Assembly (NCBI RefSeq): GCF_900188025.1
Contig: NZ_FZNO01000027.1
Location: forward strand, 1-59,949
Direction of reading: 5' to 3'
Length of the DNA: 59,949 bases
Source of the DNA: Blastococcus mobilis
GTDB lineage: Bacteria; Actinomycetota; Actinomycetes; Mycobacteriales; Geodermatophilaceae
The position numbers were made by a program, and so were the translations under genes. This document shows, one piece after another, positions 25,991 to 34,462 of this stretch; positions within the stretch are counted from its first letter, which is position 1, and each line of letters opens with the position of its first letter. The notes beneath the pieces are model-generated. The model saw only the letters and a list, made by a program, of their open reading frames with translations. It had not been told where the DNA came from and ran no database searches.

Positions 25991-26856
25991 AGCTTGACCT
26001 CCGTGCGTCGTCCGAGCAGTCCCTGGGGCCGCCACACCAGGACGACGATCACCAGCAGCAGACCGGCGGTCTCCCCCCAGATGGCGCCGAACTCGTAGCT
26101 GGTGACCTCGCTGAGTACGCCGTAGAGGGCGCCGCCGAGCAGCGGTCCCCAGAGCGAGGACAGGCCACCCACCACGGCCACCGCGATCGAGGCGACCAGC
26201 AGCGGAGCCCCCATCACCGGCGACGCCCCGACGGTCGCGGCGTAGAGGGTGCCGGTGAGCGCAGCGATGCCCATGGCGACGGCGTAGGTCACCATGCCGA
26301 CCAGCCGCGGCGAGACGCCCATGAGCGAGGTCGTCTCGGGGTCCTGCGACACCGCCCGCATGACCAGGCCGGCAGACGTCTTCTTCGACGCCACGACCAG
26401 CAGCACCGTGACGACCACCGCTAGGACGGCGATCAGGAGCTGCTGCTTGCTGACCCCTGCACCGAGCACGTCGACGGCGCCGGACAGCCGGGCCGTCTCG
26501 GAGCGCTGCGGCGAAGGCCCCTCGACGTTCGTGATGAGGTTGAGCATCACGAACGACAGGGCGACGGTGGACAGCAGCCACCGGACGTCGTGCTCGCCCT
26601 CGGTCATGAACGGCACCACCAGGAAGCGGTAGGCCGCCGCGCCCACCACCGCGGCGACGAGCACCCCGACGGCGAGCTTGCCGACGTCGGGCAGCCACGA
26701 CCAGCCGGCGACCGCGAGCACGACGAAGGCACCCAGCGCCACGAACTCACCGACGGCGAAGTTCAGCGTCTTGGTGGTGATGAAGGTCAGTACGAAGGAC
26801 TGGGCCAGGAGGGCGTAGAGCCCTCCCAGCACCAGCCCGAGAACAAGGGCGTCCAT
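25987..26856 (-). CDS. livH: Liv-type ABC transporter permease
   Basis: 289 residues, almost all hydrophobic, with about eight membrane helices and the family motif AVVGGLSSLWGPLLGGALYGVL near 225-247 (EAA-like loop). The N-terminus LGLVLGGLYALLAQSFVLTF is a typical LivH start. The ATG at 26856 lies 28 bases after livK and the stop overlaps the livMG start. It forms the second half of the membrane channel. Confidence 0.93.
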   Translation of the reverse strand: MDALVLGLVLGGLYALLAQSFVLTFITTKTLNFAVGEFVALGAFVVLAVAGWSWLPDVGKLAVGVLVAAVVGAAAYRFLVVPFMTEGEHDVRWLLSTVALSFVMLNLITNVEGPSPQRSETARLSGAVDVLGAGVSKQQLLIAVLAVVVTVLLVVASKKTSAGLVMRAVSQDPETTSLMGVSPRLVGMVTYAVAMGIAALTGTLYAATVGASPVMGAPLLVASIAVAVVGGLSSLWGPLLGGALYGVLSEVTSYEFGAIWGETAGLLLVIVVLVWRPQGLLGRRTEVKL

Positions 26857-26884
26857 GGTTTCCAGTCCTCGCCGATGACCTGCG

Positions 26885-28111
26885 TCAGCAGCTCTTCTGC
26901 AGGCACTCGGCAGCCGTGCCGAGGTGCACCAGCTCGAAGTTCTCGTCGAAGCCGTAGGTGTGCCACTTCGCCGGGTCGTCGTCGTAGAGGACGTGGTCGT
27001 CCTCGGAGAACGGGTTCTCGATCGTCAGGCTGTCACCGATGTGGACGGTCTCGATGTCCTCGATCGCCTGGCGCACCGCCTCGAAGTCGGTGGCGTCACC
27101 GACCTCCTGGACGGCCTGTGCGTAGATGTCCAGTATCGCGTAGGTGCTGATGTTGTTGGTCGGGATCGCCGGGGCCTCGCCCGTCGCCTCCCGGACCGCG
27201 GCCAGCACCTCGGAGTCGCCGCCCTCGAGGAAGTTCCGCGGGTCGACGATCTGGATCTTCTCCCACTGCGACGGGTCGGCGACGTCCTTGTAGTTGGTGA
27301 GGATGGTGCCCGTCGTCATGATGGTCTTCGGCTCGAAGCCGGCCTGCTCGATCGCCCGGGTGACGGTCGCGGTGTCCGCGCCCTGCGTGATGCCCATGAA
27401 CACCGAGTCGACGCCCGAATCCTTGAAGCGCTGGATGATGGCGTTGGCGTCGCTCGCGCCAGGCTGGATGGTCTCCTCAGCGGTGACCTCGTGGCCGTTC
27501 TCCTCCGCCCAGGACTTCAGGTGCTGGAGGTTGGACTGACCGAACCCGTCGGCGGAGTAGACGATGCCGACCTTCTGCCCGTTCGCCCACAGCCGCTCAC
27601 CGAGGACCGCCATGATCTGCTGGTTGGTGAAGTTGGTCATGAAGGCCCAGTTGGGCTGGATGTCGTAGTTGATGATCTCGTCCGCGTTCGGACCAGGGAG
27701 CAGCCACGGCAGCTGGCTCTTCTGCACCACGTCGGCGACCTGGAGGGAGTTGCCCGAGAGCGGCGGACCCATCAGGGCGTGCACGCCCTTCTCGTTGATG
27801 AGCCGGCTGACTGCACGGGCCGTCTCCTCCGGGGACGCCTGGTCGTCCTCGCTGATCACCTCGAACCGGACGTCGTACTTCTCCTCGAAGTCGTCGGAGA
27901 ACGTCTCGAAGGTCTGGTCCATGTACTCGTAATAGAGGGATGCGGGCCCCGTCTTGGGACCGACGACGCCGAGCTTGACCGTGATGACGCCGTCCTCACC
28001 CGCGCTGCCGGTCGCACCCCCCGCGTCGGCACCGCCACCGCAGCCGGTGAGCGCCAGCGCCGTGGCAGCGGCCACGCCGAGGGCCTTGTGCATCGACCGG
28101 AGCTTGCCCAT
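26885..28111 (-). CDS. livK: ABC transporter substrate-binding lipoprotein
   Basis: 408 residues. The leader MGKLRSMHKALGVAAATALA ends in the lipobox LTGC with Cys24, so it is a lipid-anchored extracytoplasmic receptor. The body is a periplasmic-binding type 1 (Leu/Ile/Val) fold, with VKLGVVGPKTGPASLYYEY, QASPEETARAVSRLI and MGPPLSGNSLQVADV. Two cysteines at the C-terminus (ECLQKSC) could form a disulfide. AGGAGGATTCGG before the ATG at 28111 fixes the start; the longer frame to 28186 lacks a site. It is the first gene of the minus-strand operon. The ligand is not predictable. Confidence 0.93.
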   Translation of the reverse strand: MGKLRSMHKALGVAAATALALTGCGGGADAGGATGSAGEDGVITVKLGVVGPKTGPASLYYEYMDQTFETFSDDFEEKYDVRFEVISEDDQASPEETARAVSRLINEKGVHALMGPPLSGNSLQVADVVQKSQLPWLLPGPNADEIINYDIQPNWAFMTNFTNQQIMAVLGERLWANGQKVGIVYSADGFGQSNLQHLKSWAEENGHEVTAEETIQPGASDANAIIQRFKDSGVDSVFMGITQGADTATVTRAIEQAGFEPKTIMTTGTILTNYKDVADPSQWEKIQIVDPRNFLEGGDSEVLAAVREATGEAPAIPTNNISTYAILDIYAQAVQEVGDATDFEAVRQAIEDIETVHIGDSLTIENPFSEDDHVLYDDDPAKWHTYGFDENFELVHLGTAAECLQKSC

Positions 28112-28187
28112 CCGAATCCTCCTGAGGTGTGATCCACGCCATGTCGTTCGACGCAGGGATGCTATGCGGCTTAAGTCGTCTGCCACA

Positions 28188-28199
28188 AGTACTAGTGCT
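28188..28199. promoter_or_regulatory. Imperfect palindrome in the livK/TetR divergent region
   Basis: AGTACTAGTGCT (five of six pairs match) lies about midway between livK (starts 28111, minus) and the TetR gene (starts 28248, plus). Flanking TTAAGTC (28170-28176) and GACTTAC (28223-28229) form a further, wider inverted repeat. The site could bind the adjacent TetR protein; this is position-based inference. Confidence 0.3.
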
Positions 28200-28247
28200 G
28201 ATGTATGAGCGCCGGTCTTTACTGACTTACCTTGCTACGGTTCTCGC

Positions 28248-28973
28248 ATGACAGAAGCATCGCTCCGCGCGGCGGACCAGGCGGGCGCCTCGCGGTCGCG
28301 GGCCGACCGGCTACCCGGCGCAGACGCGCGGACCCGCATCCTGCGGGCGGCGGCCCGGCTGCTGGCCGTGAAGGGCCTCGAGGGCGTGTCCCTGCGGGAG
28401 ATCACCCGGTCCGCCGGGCACCGCAACACGACCGCGCTGCAGTACCACTTCGGCGACCGGGAGGGTCTGCTCCGGGCGCTCATGGACCTGCACGTCCCGC
28501 GCGTGTCGGTACGCCGGCACGCGCTGCTCGACCACCTCACCGCCCGGGGGGACGTCACCCTGCGGGAGGCAGCCGGCATCCTGGTGGACCCCCTGGTGAC
28601 CGAGCTGCAGGACGAGGACGGCTCCGACTTCCTCCAGGTGGCCGCCCAGCTGGTCAACCGCTCCGAGGCACTGGTCAACCCACACGACGCCCTGGGTGCC
28701 CTGGTCTATGACCCGGAGGGGAGCTTGGAGCGGTGGTCGGTCCTGGTGGAGCCCCTGATGCCCGCCGGCACCGCCGGTCCCCCGCTGCACCGGCGGTTCG
28801 CCGCGCTGCGGTTCACGCATATCGAGCTCGGCCGCCGCGCCCGGATCGCGCCCGGGCAGCCGGCGGAGCTGTTCGCCAGCCAGCTGACCGATCTGGTCGC
28901 GGCCGTGCTCGGCGCGCAGCTGTCCGAGGAGACGAGCCGTCTGCTGGAGGAGCGCCGCGCCGAGCATCGCTGA
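28248..28973 (+). CDS. TetR-family transcriptional regulator
   Basis: 241 residues. The N-terminal helix-turn-helix covers about 28-75 (RTRILRAAARLLAVKGLEGVSLREI then GHRNTTALQYHFGDREGLL), with the family-typical YHFG. The remaining helices form the ligand-binding and dimer domain. It is divergent from livK and probably regulates the ABC transporter-catabolic operon, sensing an acyl-CoA or the imported compound. The ATG at 28248 lacks an obvious ribosome binding site, so translation could be leaderless; the basic, Ala-rich first 25 residues may be optional. Confidence 0.9.
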   Translation: MTEASLRAADQAGASRSRADRLPGADARTRILRAAARLLAVKGLEGVSLREITRSAGHRNTTALQYHFGDREGLLRALMDLHVPRVSVRRHALLDHLTARGDVTLREAAGILVDPLVTELQDEDGSDFLQVAAQLVNRSEALVNPHDALGALVYDPEGSLERWSVLVEPLMPAGTAGPPLHRRFAALRFTHIELGRRARIAPGQPAELFASQLTDLVAAVLGAQLSEETSRLLEERRAEHR

Positions 28974-28983
28974 GCCCGGCGAC

Positions 28984-30102
28984 TCAGCCGTCCCCGGCGC
29001 CCCAGGCGGCGACGACGTCGGCCAGTTCGGCCTCGCGCGGCGCGCCCGGCACCTCGGTGGAGCGGTCCGACCCGACGGCATCCGCGCCGGCCGCGGGGAG
29101 GAAGCGGGGCGCCCGCACGGCCACCACCGAGCTGTCGCCGGCGTCGACGAGCGAGCGGCGGGCGGTGACGTGCCGATGGGCCGGCGCCTCGGCGAAGGTC
29201 AGCACCGGCGTTACGCAGGCGTCGGTGTCCTCGAACACCGCCACCCAGTGGTCGCGGTCGTGCTCGGCGAACCGGTCGGCGAAGAGCTTCGCCAGCTCCT
29301 GCCAGTTTGCTCGGTCGTCGCGGTCGGGCAACTCGTCGAGGCGGAGGCCGAGTCCGTCCACCAGCAGCGCGTAGAACTGCGGCTCGATGGATCCCACGGC
29401 CATGAAGCGGCCGTCGGCGCACCGGTATGTCCGGTAGTACGGCGCAGCGCCGTCCAGCAGGTTGTCGCCGCGCGTGTCGTTCCAGAGACCGATGTCCCGC
29501 AACTCGAGCAGCGCCTGCACCAGAACGCTCGCGCCGTCCACCATCGCCGCGTCCACGACCTGGCCTTCGCCGGTGCGCGCGCGCTCGACCAGCGCGCCGA
29601 GCACGCCTACGACGAGCATCATCGACCCGCCCCCGTAGTCCCCGACCAGGTTCAGCGGCGGGAACGGCCGCTCCGCCGGCCCGACCGCGTGCAGGGCCCC
29701 GGTGAGCGAGATGTAGTTGATGTCGTGCCCGGCGCGGGGAGCCAGCGGACCGTCCTGGCCCCACCCGGTCATCCGGGCGTAGATGAGCCGGGGGTTGTCG
29801 GTCAGCAGGCCCTGCGGACCGAGCCCCAGTCGCTCCATCACGCCGGGCCGGAAGCCCTCCACCAGCACGTCGGCGCGGGCCGCGAGGGTGCGGACCCGCT
29901 CGAGGTCCTCCGGCCACTTCAGGTCGGCCTCGGCCACCGTTCGCCCTCGCAGCGTGTGCCGGTCGGTGGCGGCCTCCCGGCGCCCTGGGCGCTCGACGCG
30001 GACCACCTCGGCACCGAGGTCGGCGAGCATCATGCATGCGTGCGGGCCGGGTCCGATGCCGGCCATCTCCAGGACTCGGACGCCTTCCAGGGGTCGGCTC
30101 AT
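28984..30102 (-). CDS. CaiB/BaiF-family enzyme, alpha-methylacyl-CoA racemase-like
   Basis: 372 residues of the type III CoA-transferase fold. His126 (AGHDINY) and Asp155 (GDYGGGSMM) fall at the positions of the catalytic His126/Asp156 pair of alpha-methylacyl-CoA racemase, and LADLGAEVVRVERP is the conserved N-terminal signature. It would interconvert (2R)- and (2S)-2-methylacyl-CoA so that branched chains can enter an ACAD. True CoA-transferases share the aspartate but lack this His pairing, so racemase is preferred. AGAAGGAG precedes the ATG at 30102. An APH kinase and ACAD gene pair lies immediately upstream. Confidence 0.87.
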   Translation of the reverse strand: MSRPLEGVRVLEMAGIGPGPHACMMLADLGAEVVRVERPGRREAATDRHTLRGRTVAEADLKWPEDLERVRTLAARADVLVEGFRPGVMERLGLGPQGLLTDNPRLIYARMTGWGQDGPLAPRAGHDINYISLTGALHAVGPAERPFPPLNLVGDYGGGSMMLVVGVLGALVERARTGEGQVVDAAMVDGASVLVQALLELRDIGLWNDTRGDNLLDGAAPYYRTYRCADGRFMAVGSIEPQFYALLVDGLGLRLDELPDRDDRANWQELAKLFADRFAEHDRDHWVAVFEDTDACVTPVLTFAEAPAHRHVTARRSLVDAGDSSVVAVRAPRFLPAAGADAVGSDRSTEVPGAPREAELADVVAAWGAGDG

Positions 30103-30127
30103 CTGTGTGCTCCTTCTCCGCCGGTCA

Positions 30128-31219
30128 TCAGGTTCCGGTGATCTCGCGGGCACGCGCCAGGAGCACGAGACTGCCGGCGTGGAGCCGGTCGCCCACCTCG
30201 CGGGGGGCGAGGCCGGCGCACGCACGGGCATAGGTGCCCTCCTGCACGATCGCGAGCTTGTAGCAGGCCAGGACGACGTACCAGTCGACCGAGGACAGGT
30301 CACGGGTGGAGCGCTCGGCGTACTCCCGGACCAGGTCGTCGCGGTCCACGACGCCGGCGAGCGCGCGGACGCCGTCGGACAGGATCTCGGGCCCGTCTCC
30401 CCGCGGCCAGGTGGCGAGCAGCCACCCGAGGTCGAGCAGCGGGTCGCCGATGGTGGTCATCTCCCAGTCGACGACCGCGGCGACGGAGCCCGTCCGGTGG
30501 TCGCACAGGACGTTGGCCAGGTGGTAGTCGCCGTGCAGGATGCCGGGTCGCCACTGCGCGGGGCGGTTGTCGTCGAGCCAGTCCCCCAGCGCTTCGACCC
30601 CAGGGAGGTCCGGCCCGTCGTACCCCGCGAACGAGCTGTAGGAGACCAGCTCCGAGCGCCATCGGCCGACCTGGCGCTCGAGGAAGCCGGTCGGGTTCCC
30701 CATGTCGCCCAGGCCGACGGCCTCGTGGTCGACGGCGGCCAGCGTGGCGGCGGCCGCCGCGGTGGACAGGCAGAGGTGGCGCCGGACATCCAGGGAGCGG
30801 GACGCCGCTCCGGAGAGCCCGACGGCGGGATTGAACCCGTCCACCTCCTCCATCAAGTAGAAGACGGCCCCTCCGAGCACCTCCTCGTCGGGGCAGGCGG
30901 CGATCAAGCGGGCGTGCGGCACCTCGGTGCCGCTCAGCGCCTCGAGGACCCGCATCTCGCGGCGCAGCATGTCGTTGGTCCGCGGCCGGAGGTGGCGGGG
31001 GCCGCGACGCAGCACCATGTCGCGGTCGCCGGTGCGGACCTTGATCAGCACGTTCTGCGTTCCGCCCCCAAGCGTCTCCCCCAGCCGCACGGGGCCGTCG
31101 GTGACGCCCTGCGACTGCATCCAGTCCTGGAGAGCGGCCACGTCGACCAGGTCCTCCACCCCGCTATCGGGTGACCGGACCTCGGCCGTGCGGCGCCGGG
31201 GCGGGGTGCCGCCTGCCAC
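30128..31219 (-). CDS. APH-family kinase paired with an ACAD (ACAD10/11 kinase-domain type)
   Basis: 363 residues of the aminoglycoside phosphotransferase/choline kinase fold. The catalytic loop is HGDYHLANVL (His229, Asp231, Asn236) and the metal-binding DWEMTTIGDP has Asp251 and Glu253. MVLRRGP near 68-74 replaces the usual ATP-lysine region. The pattern matches the kinase domain fused to vertebrate ACAD10/11 and LvaA of the Pseudomonas levulinate pathway, which phosphorylate 4-hydroxyacyl-CoA; this role is inferred. It is not expected to give antibiotic resistance. GTG at 31219 starts just after the ACAD stop (31222), so the two are translated together. Confidence 0.85.
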   Translation of the reverse strand: MAGGTPPRRRTAEVRSPDSGVEDLVDVAALQDWMQSQGVTDGPVRLGETLGGGTQNVLIKVRTGDRDMVLRRGPRHLRPRTNDMLRREMRVLEALSGTEVPHARLIAACPDEEVLGGAVFYLMEEVDGFNPAVGLSGAASRSLDVRRHLCLSTAAAAATLAAVDHEAVGLGDMGNPTGFLERQVGRWRSELVSYSSFAGYDGPDLPGVEALGDWLDDNRPAQWRPGILHGDYHLANVLCDHRTGSVAAVVDWEMTTIGDPLLDLGWLLATWPRGDGPEILSDGVRALAGVVDRDDLVREYAERSTRDLSSVDWYVVLACYKLAIVQEGTYARACAGLAPREVGDRLHAGSLVLLARAREITGT

Positions 31220-31221
31220 GG

Positions 31222-32493
31222 TCAGGCCTCTTCGGGGTAGAGGGCCCGTGCCCGTCGCTCCTGCTCGGGCCGGGTGTACGAGGGGATGTCGCCGTCGGCC
31301 GGCTTGTAGTCCCTGAGCACCTGCCGGGCGACCACCATCTTGTGCACCTCCGTGGGACCGTCGGCCAGGCCGACGTGGAAGGAGTTGATCACCAGCTCCG
31401 CGAAGGGCATGTCGTGGGAGAGGCCCAGCGACCCGTGCAGGTGCAGCGCGGTCGAAGCGATGTCGTGCAGCACCTTGGGCATCACCATCTTCACCGCGGA
31501 CACGTTCTTGCGCAGCGATTTCCAGTCGTGCCCCTGGTCGGCCAGCCATGCGGTCTCCAGGACCAGCAGCCGGAACTGCCTGATCTGCACCCACATGTCG
31601 GCGATGCGCTCCTGGACCATCTGCTTGTCCGAGAGGAGCTCGCCCTTGGTGGTGCGCGACAGCACCCGCTGGCAGGTCAGGTCGAAGGCCCGGGTGGCCT
31701 GGGCGAGGGTGCGCATCGCATGGTGCATCCGGCCGCCACCCAGCCGGGTCTGGGCGACCGCGAACGCCTCGCCCCGCGGTCCGAGCATCTGCGACTCGTG
31801 CACCCGCACGTCGGTCAGCCGCAGGTGTGCGTGGGTGGGCTCCGGCTCGCCGTAGAAGCCGTAGTTGCGCAGGTTCTCGATGCCCGGGGTGCCCCTGTCC
31901 ACGATGAACATCGACGACCGCTTGTAGGGGTCGGGGTGGTCGGGGTCGGTCACGACCATCATGATGAGGAAGGCCGCGGTGTCGGCCTCGGAGGCGAACC
32001 ACTTCTCCCCGTTGATGACGTAGGTGTCCCCGTCCAGCACCGCGCGGGTCTCGAACGCGGTCGGATCGGCACCGCCCTGCGGCTCCGTCATCGAGAAGCA
32101 GGAGACCACCTCGTTGGCGAGGAGTGGCTCGAGGTACTTCTTCTTCTGCTCCGGCGTGGCGTAGTGCGCCAGGATCTCGGAGTTGCCGGTGTCGGGCGCC
32201 TGGGATCCGAACACGATCGGCCCGAACCGGGACATCCCGAACTTCTCGTTCATCAGCGCCAGCTTCAGCTGCCCGTAGCCGGGGCCGCCCAGCTCCGGCC
32301 CCAGGTGGCACGCCCACAGCCCCCGCTCCCTGACCTCCCGCTGCAGCGGCCGCACGAGCCGCTCGAACTCCGGGGCGTGGATGTCCCACTGGCTGCCCAG
32401 GATGTAGTCCAGCGGCTGCACCTTCTCCCGGACGAACGTCTCGATCCAGTCCAGCTCCGCCTGGAACTCGGGTTCGGTCTCGAAGCCCCACAT
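31222..32493 (-). CDS. Acyl-CoA dehydrogenase, ACAD10/11 family
   Basis: 423 residues. GSQAPDTGNSEIL, SMTEPQGGADPTAFE, GEKWFASEADTAAF and the C-terminal DGPTEVH (Asp378 in place of the common Glu) place it in the ACAD10/11-like FAD dehydrogenases. With the adjoining APH kinase it may eliminate phosphate from a 4-phosphoacyl-CoA instead of, or besides, simple dehydrogenation. I prefer the ATG at 32493 (GGAAG upstream) to one at 32529 that has no site. It is transcribed divergently from the hydratase at 32611, with palindromes in between. Confidence 0.9.
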   Translation of the reverse strand: MWGFETEPEFQAELDWIETFVREKVQPLDYILGSQWDIHAPEFERLVRPLQREVRERGLWACHLGPELGGPGYGQLKLALMNEKFGMSRFGPIVFGSQAPDTGNSEILAHYATPEQKKKYLEPLLANEVVSCFSMTEPQGGADPTAFETRAVLDGDTYVINGEKWFASEADTAAFLIMMVVTDPDHPDPYKRSSMFIVDRGTPGIENLRNYGFYGEPEPTHAHLRLTDVRVHESQMLGPRGEAFAVAQTRLGGGRMHHAMRTLAQATRAFDLTCQRVLSRTTKGELLSDKQMVQERIADMWVQIRQFRLLVLETAWLADQGHDWKSLRKNVSAVKMVMPKVLHDIASTALHLHGSLGLSHDMPFAELVINSFHVGLADGPTEVHKMVVARQVLRDYKPADGDIPSYTRPEQERRARALYPEEA

Positions 32494-32565
32494 GGTGTGC
32501 CCACTTCCTGCGTATTGAGTCAGGTGCATTAGATGCTACAACGCATGCACTATAAACGCATACGA

Positions 32566-32577
32566 GTGGCATGCCAC
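32566..32577. promoter_or_regulatory. Palindromes between divergent ACAD and hydratase genes
   Basis: GTGGCATGCCAC is a perfect 12-bp inverted repeat 34 bases before the hydratase start. A second, spaced repeat GTGCAT (32524-32529) with ATGCAC (32545-32550) lies beside it. Both sit in the divergent promoter region and may bind a regulator. Confidence 0.35.
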
Positions 32578-32610
32578 AGATGCGCGGACGCCCGCCACCG
32601 AGGAGGAGTC

Positions 32611-33390
32611 ATGACGCCGACCGACCCCGCGAGGACGCTCCGGGTGGAGCACCGCCACGGCGGAGTGCTCGTCATGACGATGCAGCGTCCGGAGCGGCGC
32701 AACGCCGTCGACCAACCGCTGGCCGACGCCATCGACGCGGCCATGCACCGGCTCGAGCACGAGGACGGTCTCCGGGTCGGCGTGCTCACCGGGGACGGTG
32801 GCTACTTCTCCGCCGGCACGGATCTGACGCTGGAGGCCAGCCCCACCACCCCGGACGGCGGCGAGTACGGCTTCGTGCGGAGGTCGAGGACGCGGCCGCT
32901 CATCGCCGCCGTGGAGGGGTTTGCCCTGGGTGGCGGCATGGAGATGGTCCTGGCCTGCGACCTGGTCGTGGCCGCGGAGGACGCGGTCCTGGGGCTGCCG
33001 GAGACGCTGCGCGGCGTGGTCGCCAACTGCGGCGCCCTGTTCCGGGCGCCCGAGCGGCTCGGCCCGCAGGTCGCGATGGAGCTGCTGCTCACCGGCAGCC
33101 GGCTCGCCGCGCCGCGCGCGCACGCGCTGGGGCTGGTCAATCGACTCGCCCCTCCGGGCGCCGCCCTGGACACCGCACTGGAGCTCGCGACCGAGGTGTG
33201 CGGGGCGAGCCCCGACGCCGTCGCCGCCACGCTCCGCGCTGCCTTCGCCTCCCGCACCCGGCGGGAGGCGGACGAGTGGGAGCTCACCGAGCGCGCGGCC
33301 GCCGAGGCCGCGGCGTCCCCCGATCGCGCCGAGGGCATCGCCGCCTTCTTCGCGAAGCGCACCCCGCGCTGGGCCCACCCAGGCACCTGA
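32611..33390 (+). CDS. Enoyl-CoA hydratase
   Basis: 259 residues with both catalytic glutamates of classical crotonases: Glu111 in GGGMEMVLACD and Glu131 in LGLPETLRG, and the oxyanion-hole SAGTDL near 67-72. The C-terminus ends FFAKRTPRW. It should hydrate 2-enoyl-CoA to 3-hydroxyacyl-CoA. AGGAGGAGTC immediately before the ATG at 32611 sets the start; a longer frame from 32533 is not supported. It faces the SDR at 33415 on the other strand and would share substrates with the ACAD it diverges from. Confidence 0.92.
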   Translation: MTPTDPARTLRVEHRHGGVLVMTMQRPERRNAVDQPLADAIDAAMHRLEHEDGLRVGVLTGDGGYFSAGTDLTLEASPTTPDGGEYGFVRRSRTRPLIAAVEGFALGGGMEMVLACDLVVAAEDAVLGLPETLRGVVANCGALFRAPERLGPQVAMELLLTGSRLAAPRAHALGLVNRLAPPGAALDTALELATEVCGASPDAVAATLRAAFASRTRREADEWELTERAAAEAAASPDRAEGIAAFFAKRTPRWAHPGT

Positions 33391-33414
33391 GCCGGCCGTC
33401 GGCGCCCCGCGGCG

Positions 33415-34233
33415 TCACATGTGCTTGATGGTGAGCCCGCCGTCGACCGGGATACTCGCGCCGGTGACGTAGCCCGACGCCGGCAGGCACAGGCTGAGCG
33501 TCATCTGCGCGACCTCCTCCGCGAACCCGTATCGACCCAGCGGGACCCGGCGCCGGGCGTAGGCCTTCTTCTTGTCGACCGGGAAACGCTCGGTCATCGC
33601 CGTCTCGATGGGCCCGGGCAGTATGCAGTTGACGGTGACACCCTGCGGGCCGAGCTCCACCGCCAGGCTCCGGGTGAGGCCCGCGACTGCCGCCTTGCTG
33701 GCCGCGTAGCCCACCAGGCCCGACATCGCCATGACGGCCTCGGTCGAGGCGATGTTCACGACGCGCGCACTGTCGGACGCCAGCAGGTGCGGCAGCGCGT
33801 ACCGCACCAACCGGACCTGCGCCGTGACGTTGACATCGAGGGACCGTGACCACAACTCCTCGAACTCTGCCTCCTCCTGGACGCAGTCGTTGCGGACCGA
33901 GATCCCGGCATTGTTGATCACCACGTCGATGCCGCCGGCCCAGGCGACGGTCTCCTGCACCAGGCGTGCGAGGTCGTCGGGTCGCGCCACGTCGCAGACG
34001 ACGCCGAGCGCGGCCCGGTCGCCGTGCGCCTCACGGATCTCGGCGACCACCGCCTCGACCCGGTCCGTGCCGAGGTCGGCCACCACGACTCGGGCGCCCT
34101 CGTCGGCGAACACGCGGGCGGTGGCCCGACCCATGCCGCTGGCCGCCCCGGTGACGATGACCCGCCGGCCGGCGACCGACCGCGACAGGGTGGAGAGCCG
34201 GCGTCCCGGCGTGGTGGTCGTGAAGTCGATCAT
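33415..34233 (-). CDS. Short-chain dehydrogenase/reductase
   Basis: 272 residues. TGAASGMG (28-35), NNAG (107-110) and Ser163, Tyr176, Lys180 (YAASK) form the classical SDR catalytic set. The first 20 residues are extra compared with the usual start. GGAAGGAATCCC precedes the ATG at 34233. The ending GASIPVDGGLTIKH is typical. It probably oxidises a 3-hydroxyacyl-CoA produced by the convergent hydratase, or a related alcohol; the substrate is not readable. It diverges from the thioesterase gene at 34463. Confidence 0.9.
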   Translation of the reverse strand: MIDFTTTTPGRRLSTLSRSVAGRRVIVTGAASGMGRATARVFADEGARVVVADLGTDRVEAVVAEIREAHGDRAALGVVCDVARPDDLARLVQETVAWAGGIDVVINNAGISVRNDCVQEEAEFEELWSRSLDVNVTAQVRLVRYALPHLLASDSARVVNIASTEAVMAMSGLVGYAASKAAVAGLTRSLAVELGPQGVTVNCILPGPIETAMTERFPVDKKKAYARRRVPLGRYGFAEEVAQMTLSLCLPASGYVTGASIPVDGGLTIKHM

Positions 34234-34427
34234 GGGATTCCTTCCGTCGCGCCGGGGAGACCCTCCGGCGGCGCTACCTGTTCAGTAGGTCGGTGCTCCG
34301 TGGCACCCCCTGCAGCGCGAGGCGCATGCCCGACCCCGACGCAGGGACGTGCGGTCGCGCTGGCCACCAGAGCGACGCAGTCGGGAAGCGGCGGAACCAC
34401 AGGTGCGGACGCCTGCGTGGCAGTATC

Positions 34428-34446
34428 CTAGCGTTCGTTCGTTCAG
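34428..34446. promoter_or_regulatory. GTTC-repeat element before the thioesterase gene
   Basis: CTAGCGTTCGTTCGTTCAG contains three tandem GTTC units and resembles one half of the CGAACG/CGTTCG palindromes seen elsewhere in the window. It lies 17 bases before the GTG of the thioesterase gene. Possible degenerate TetR site. Confidence 0.3.
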
Positions 34447-34462
34447 AGAGGCGGGAGCCGCT

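Noticed and set aside
23984-26698. An upstream extension of the livMG frame to 26698.
   Set aside because: The added segment is an out-of-frame shadow of livH; the GTGA junction at 25987-25990 gives the proper start.
30128-31219. Reading the APH-fold genes as aminoglycoside resistance.
   Set aside because: Their sequence features and ACAD neighbours match the ACAD10/11-LvaA kinase group, not drug-modifying enzymes.
30128-32572. A kinase-ACAD fusion suggested by one open frame of over 800 codons.
   Set aside because: The upstream two-thirds is a shadow frame of the separate ACAD gene; the real kinase starts at GTG 31219, after the ACAD stop.
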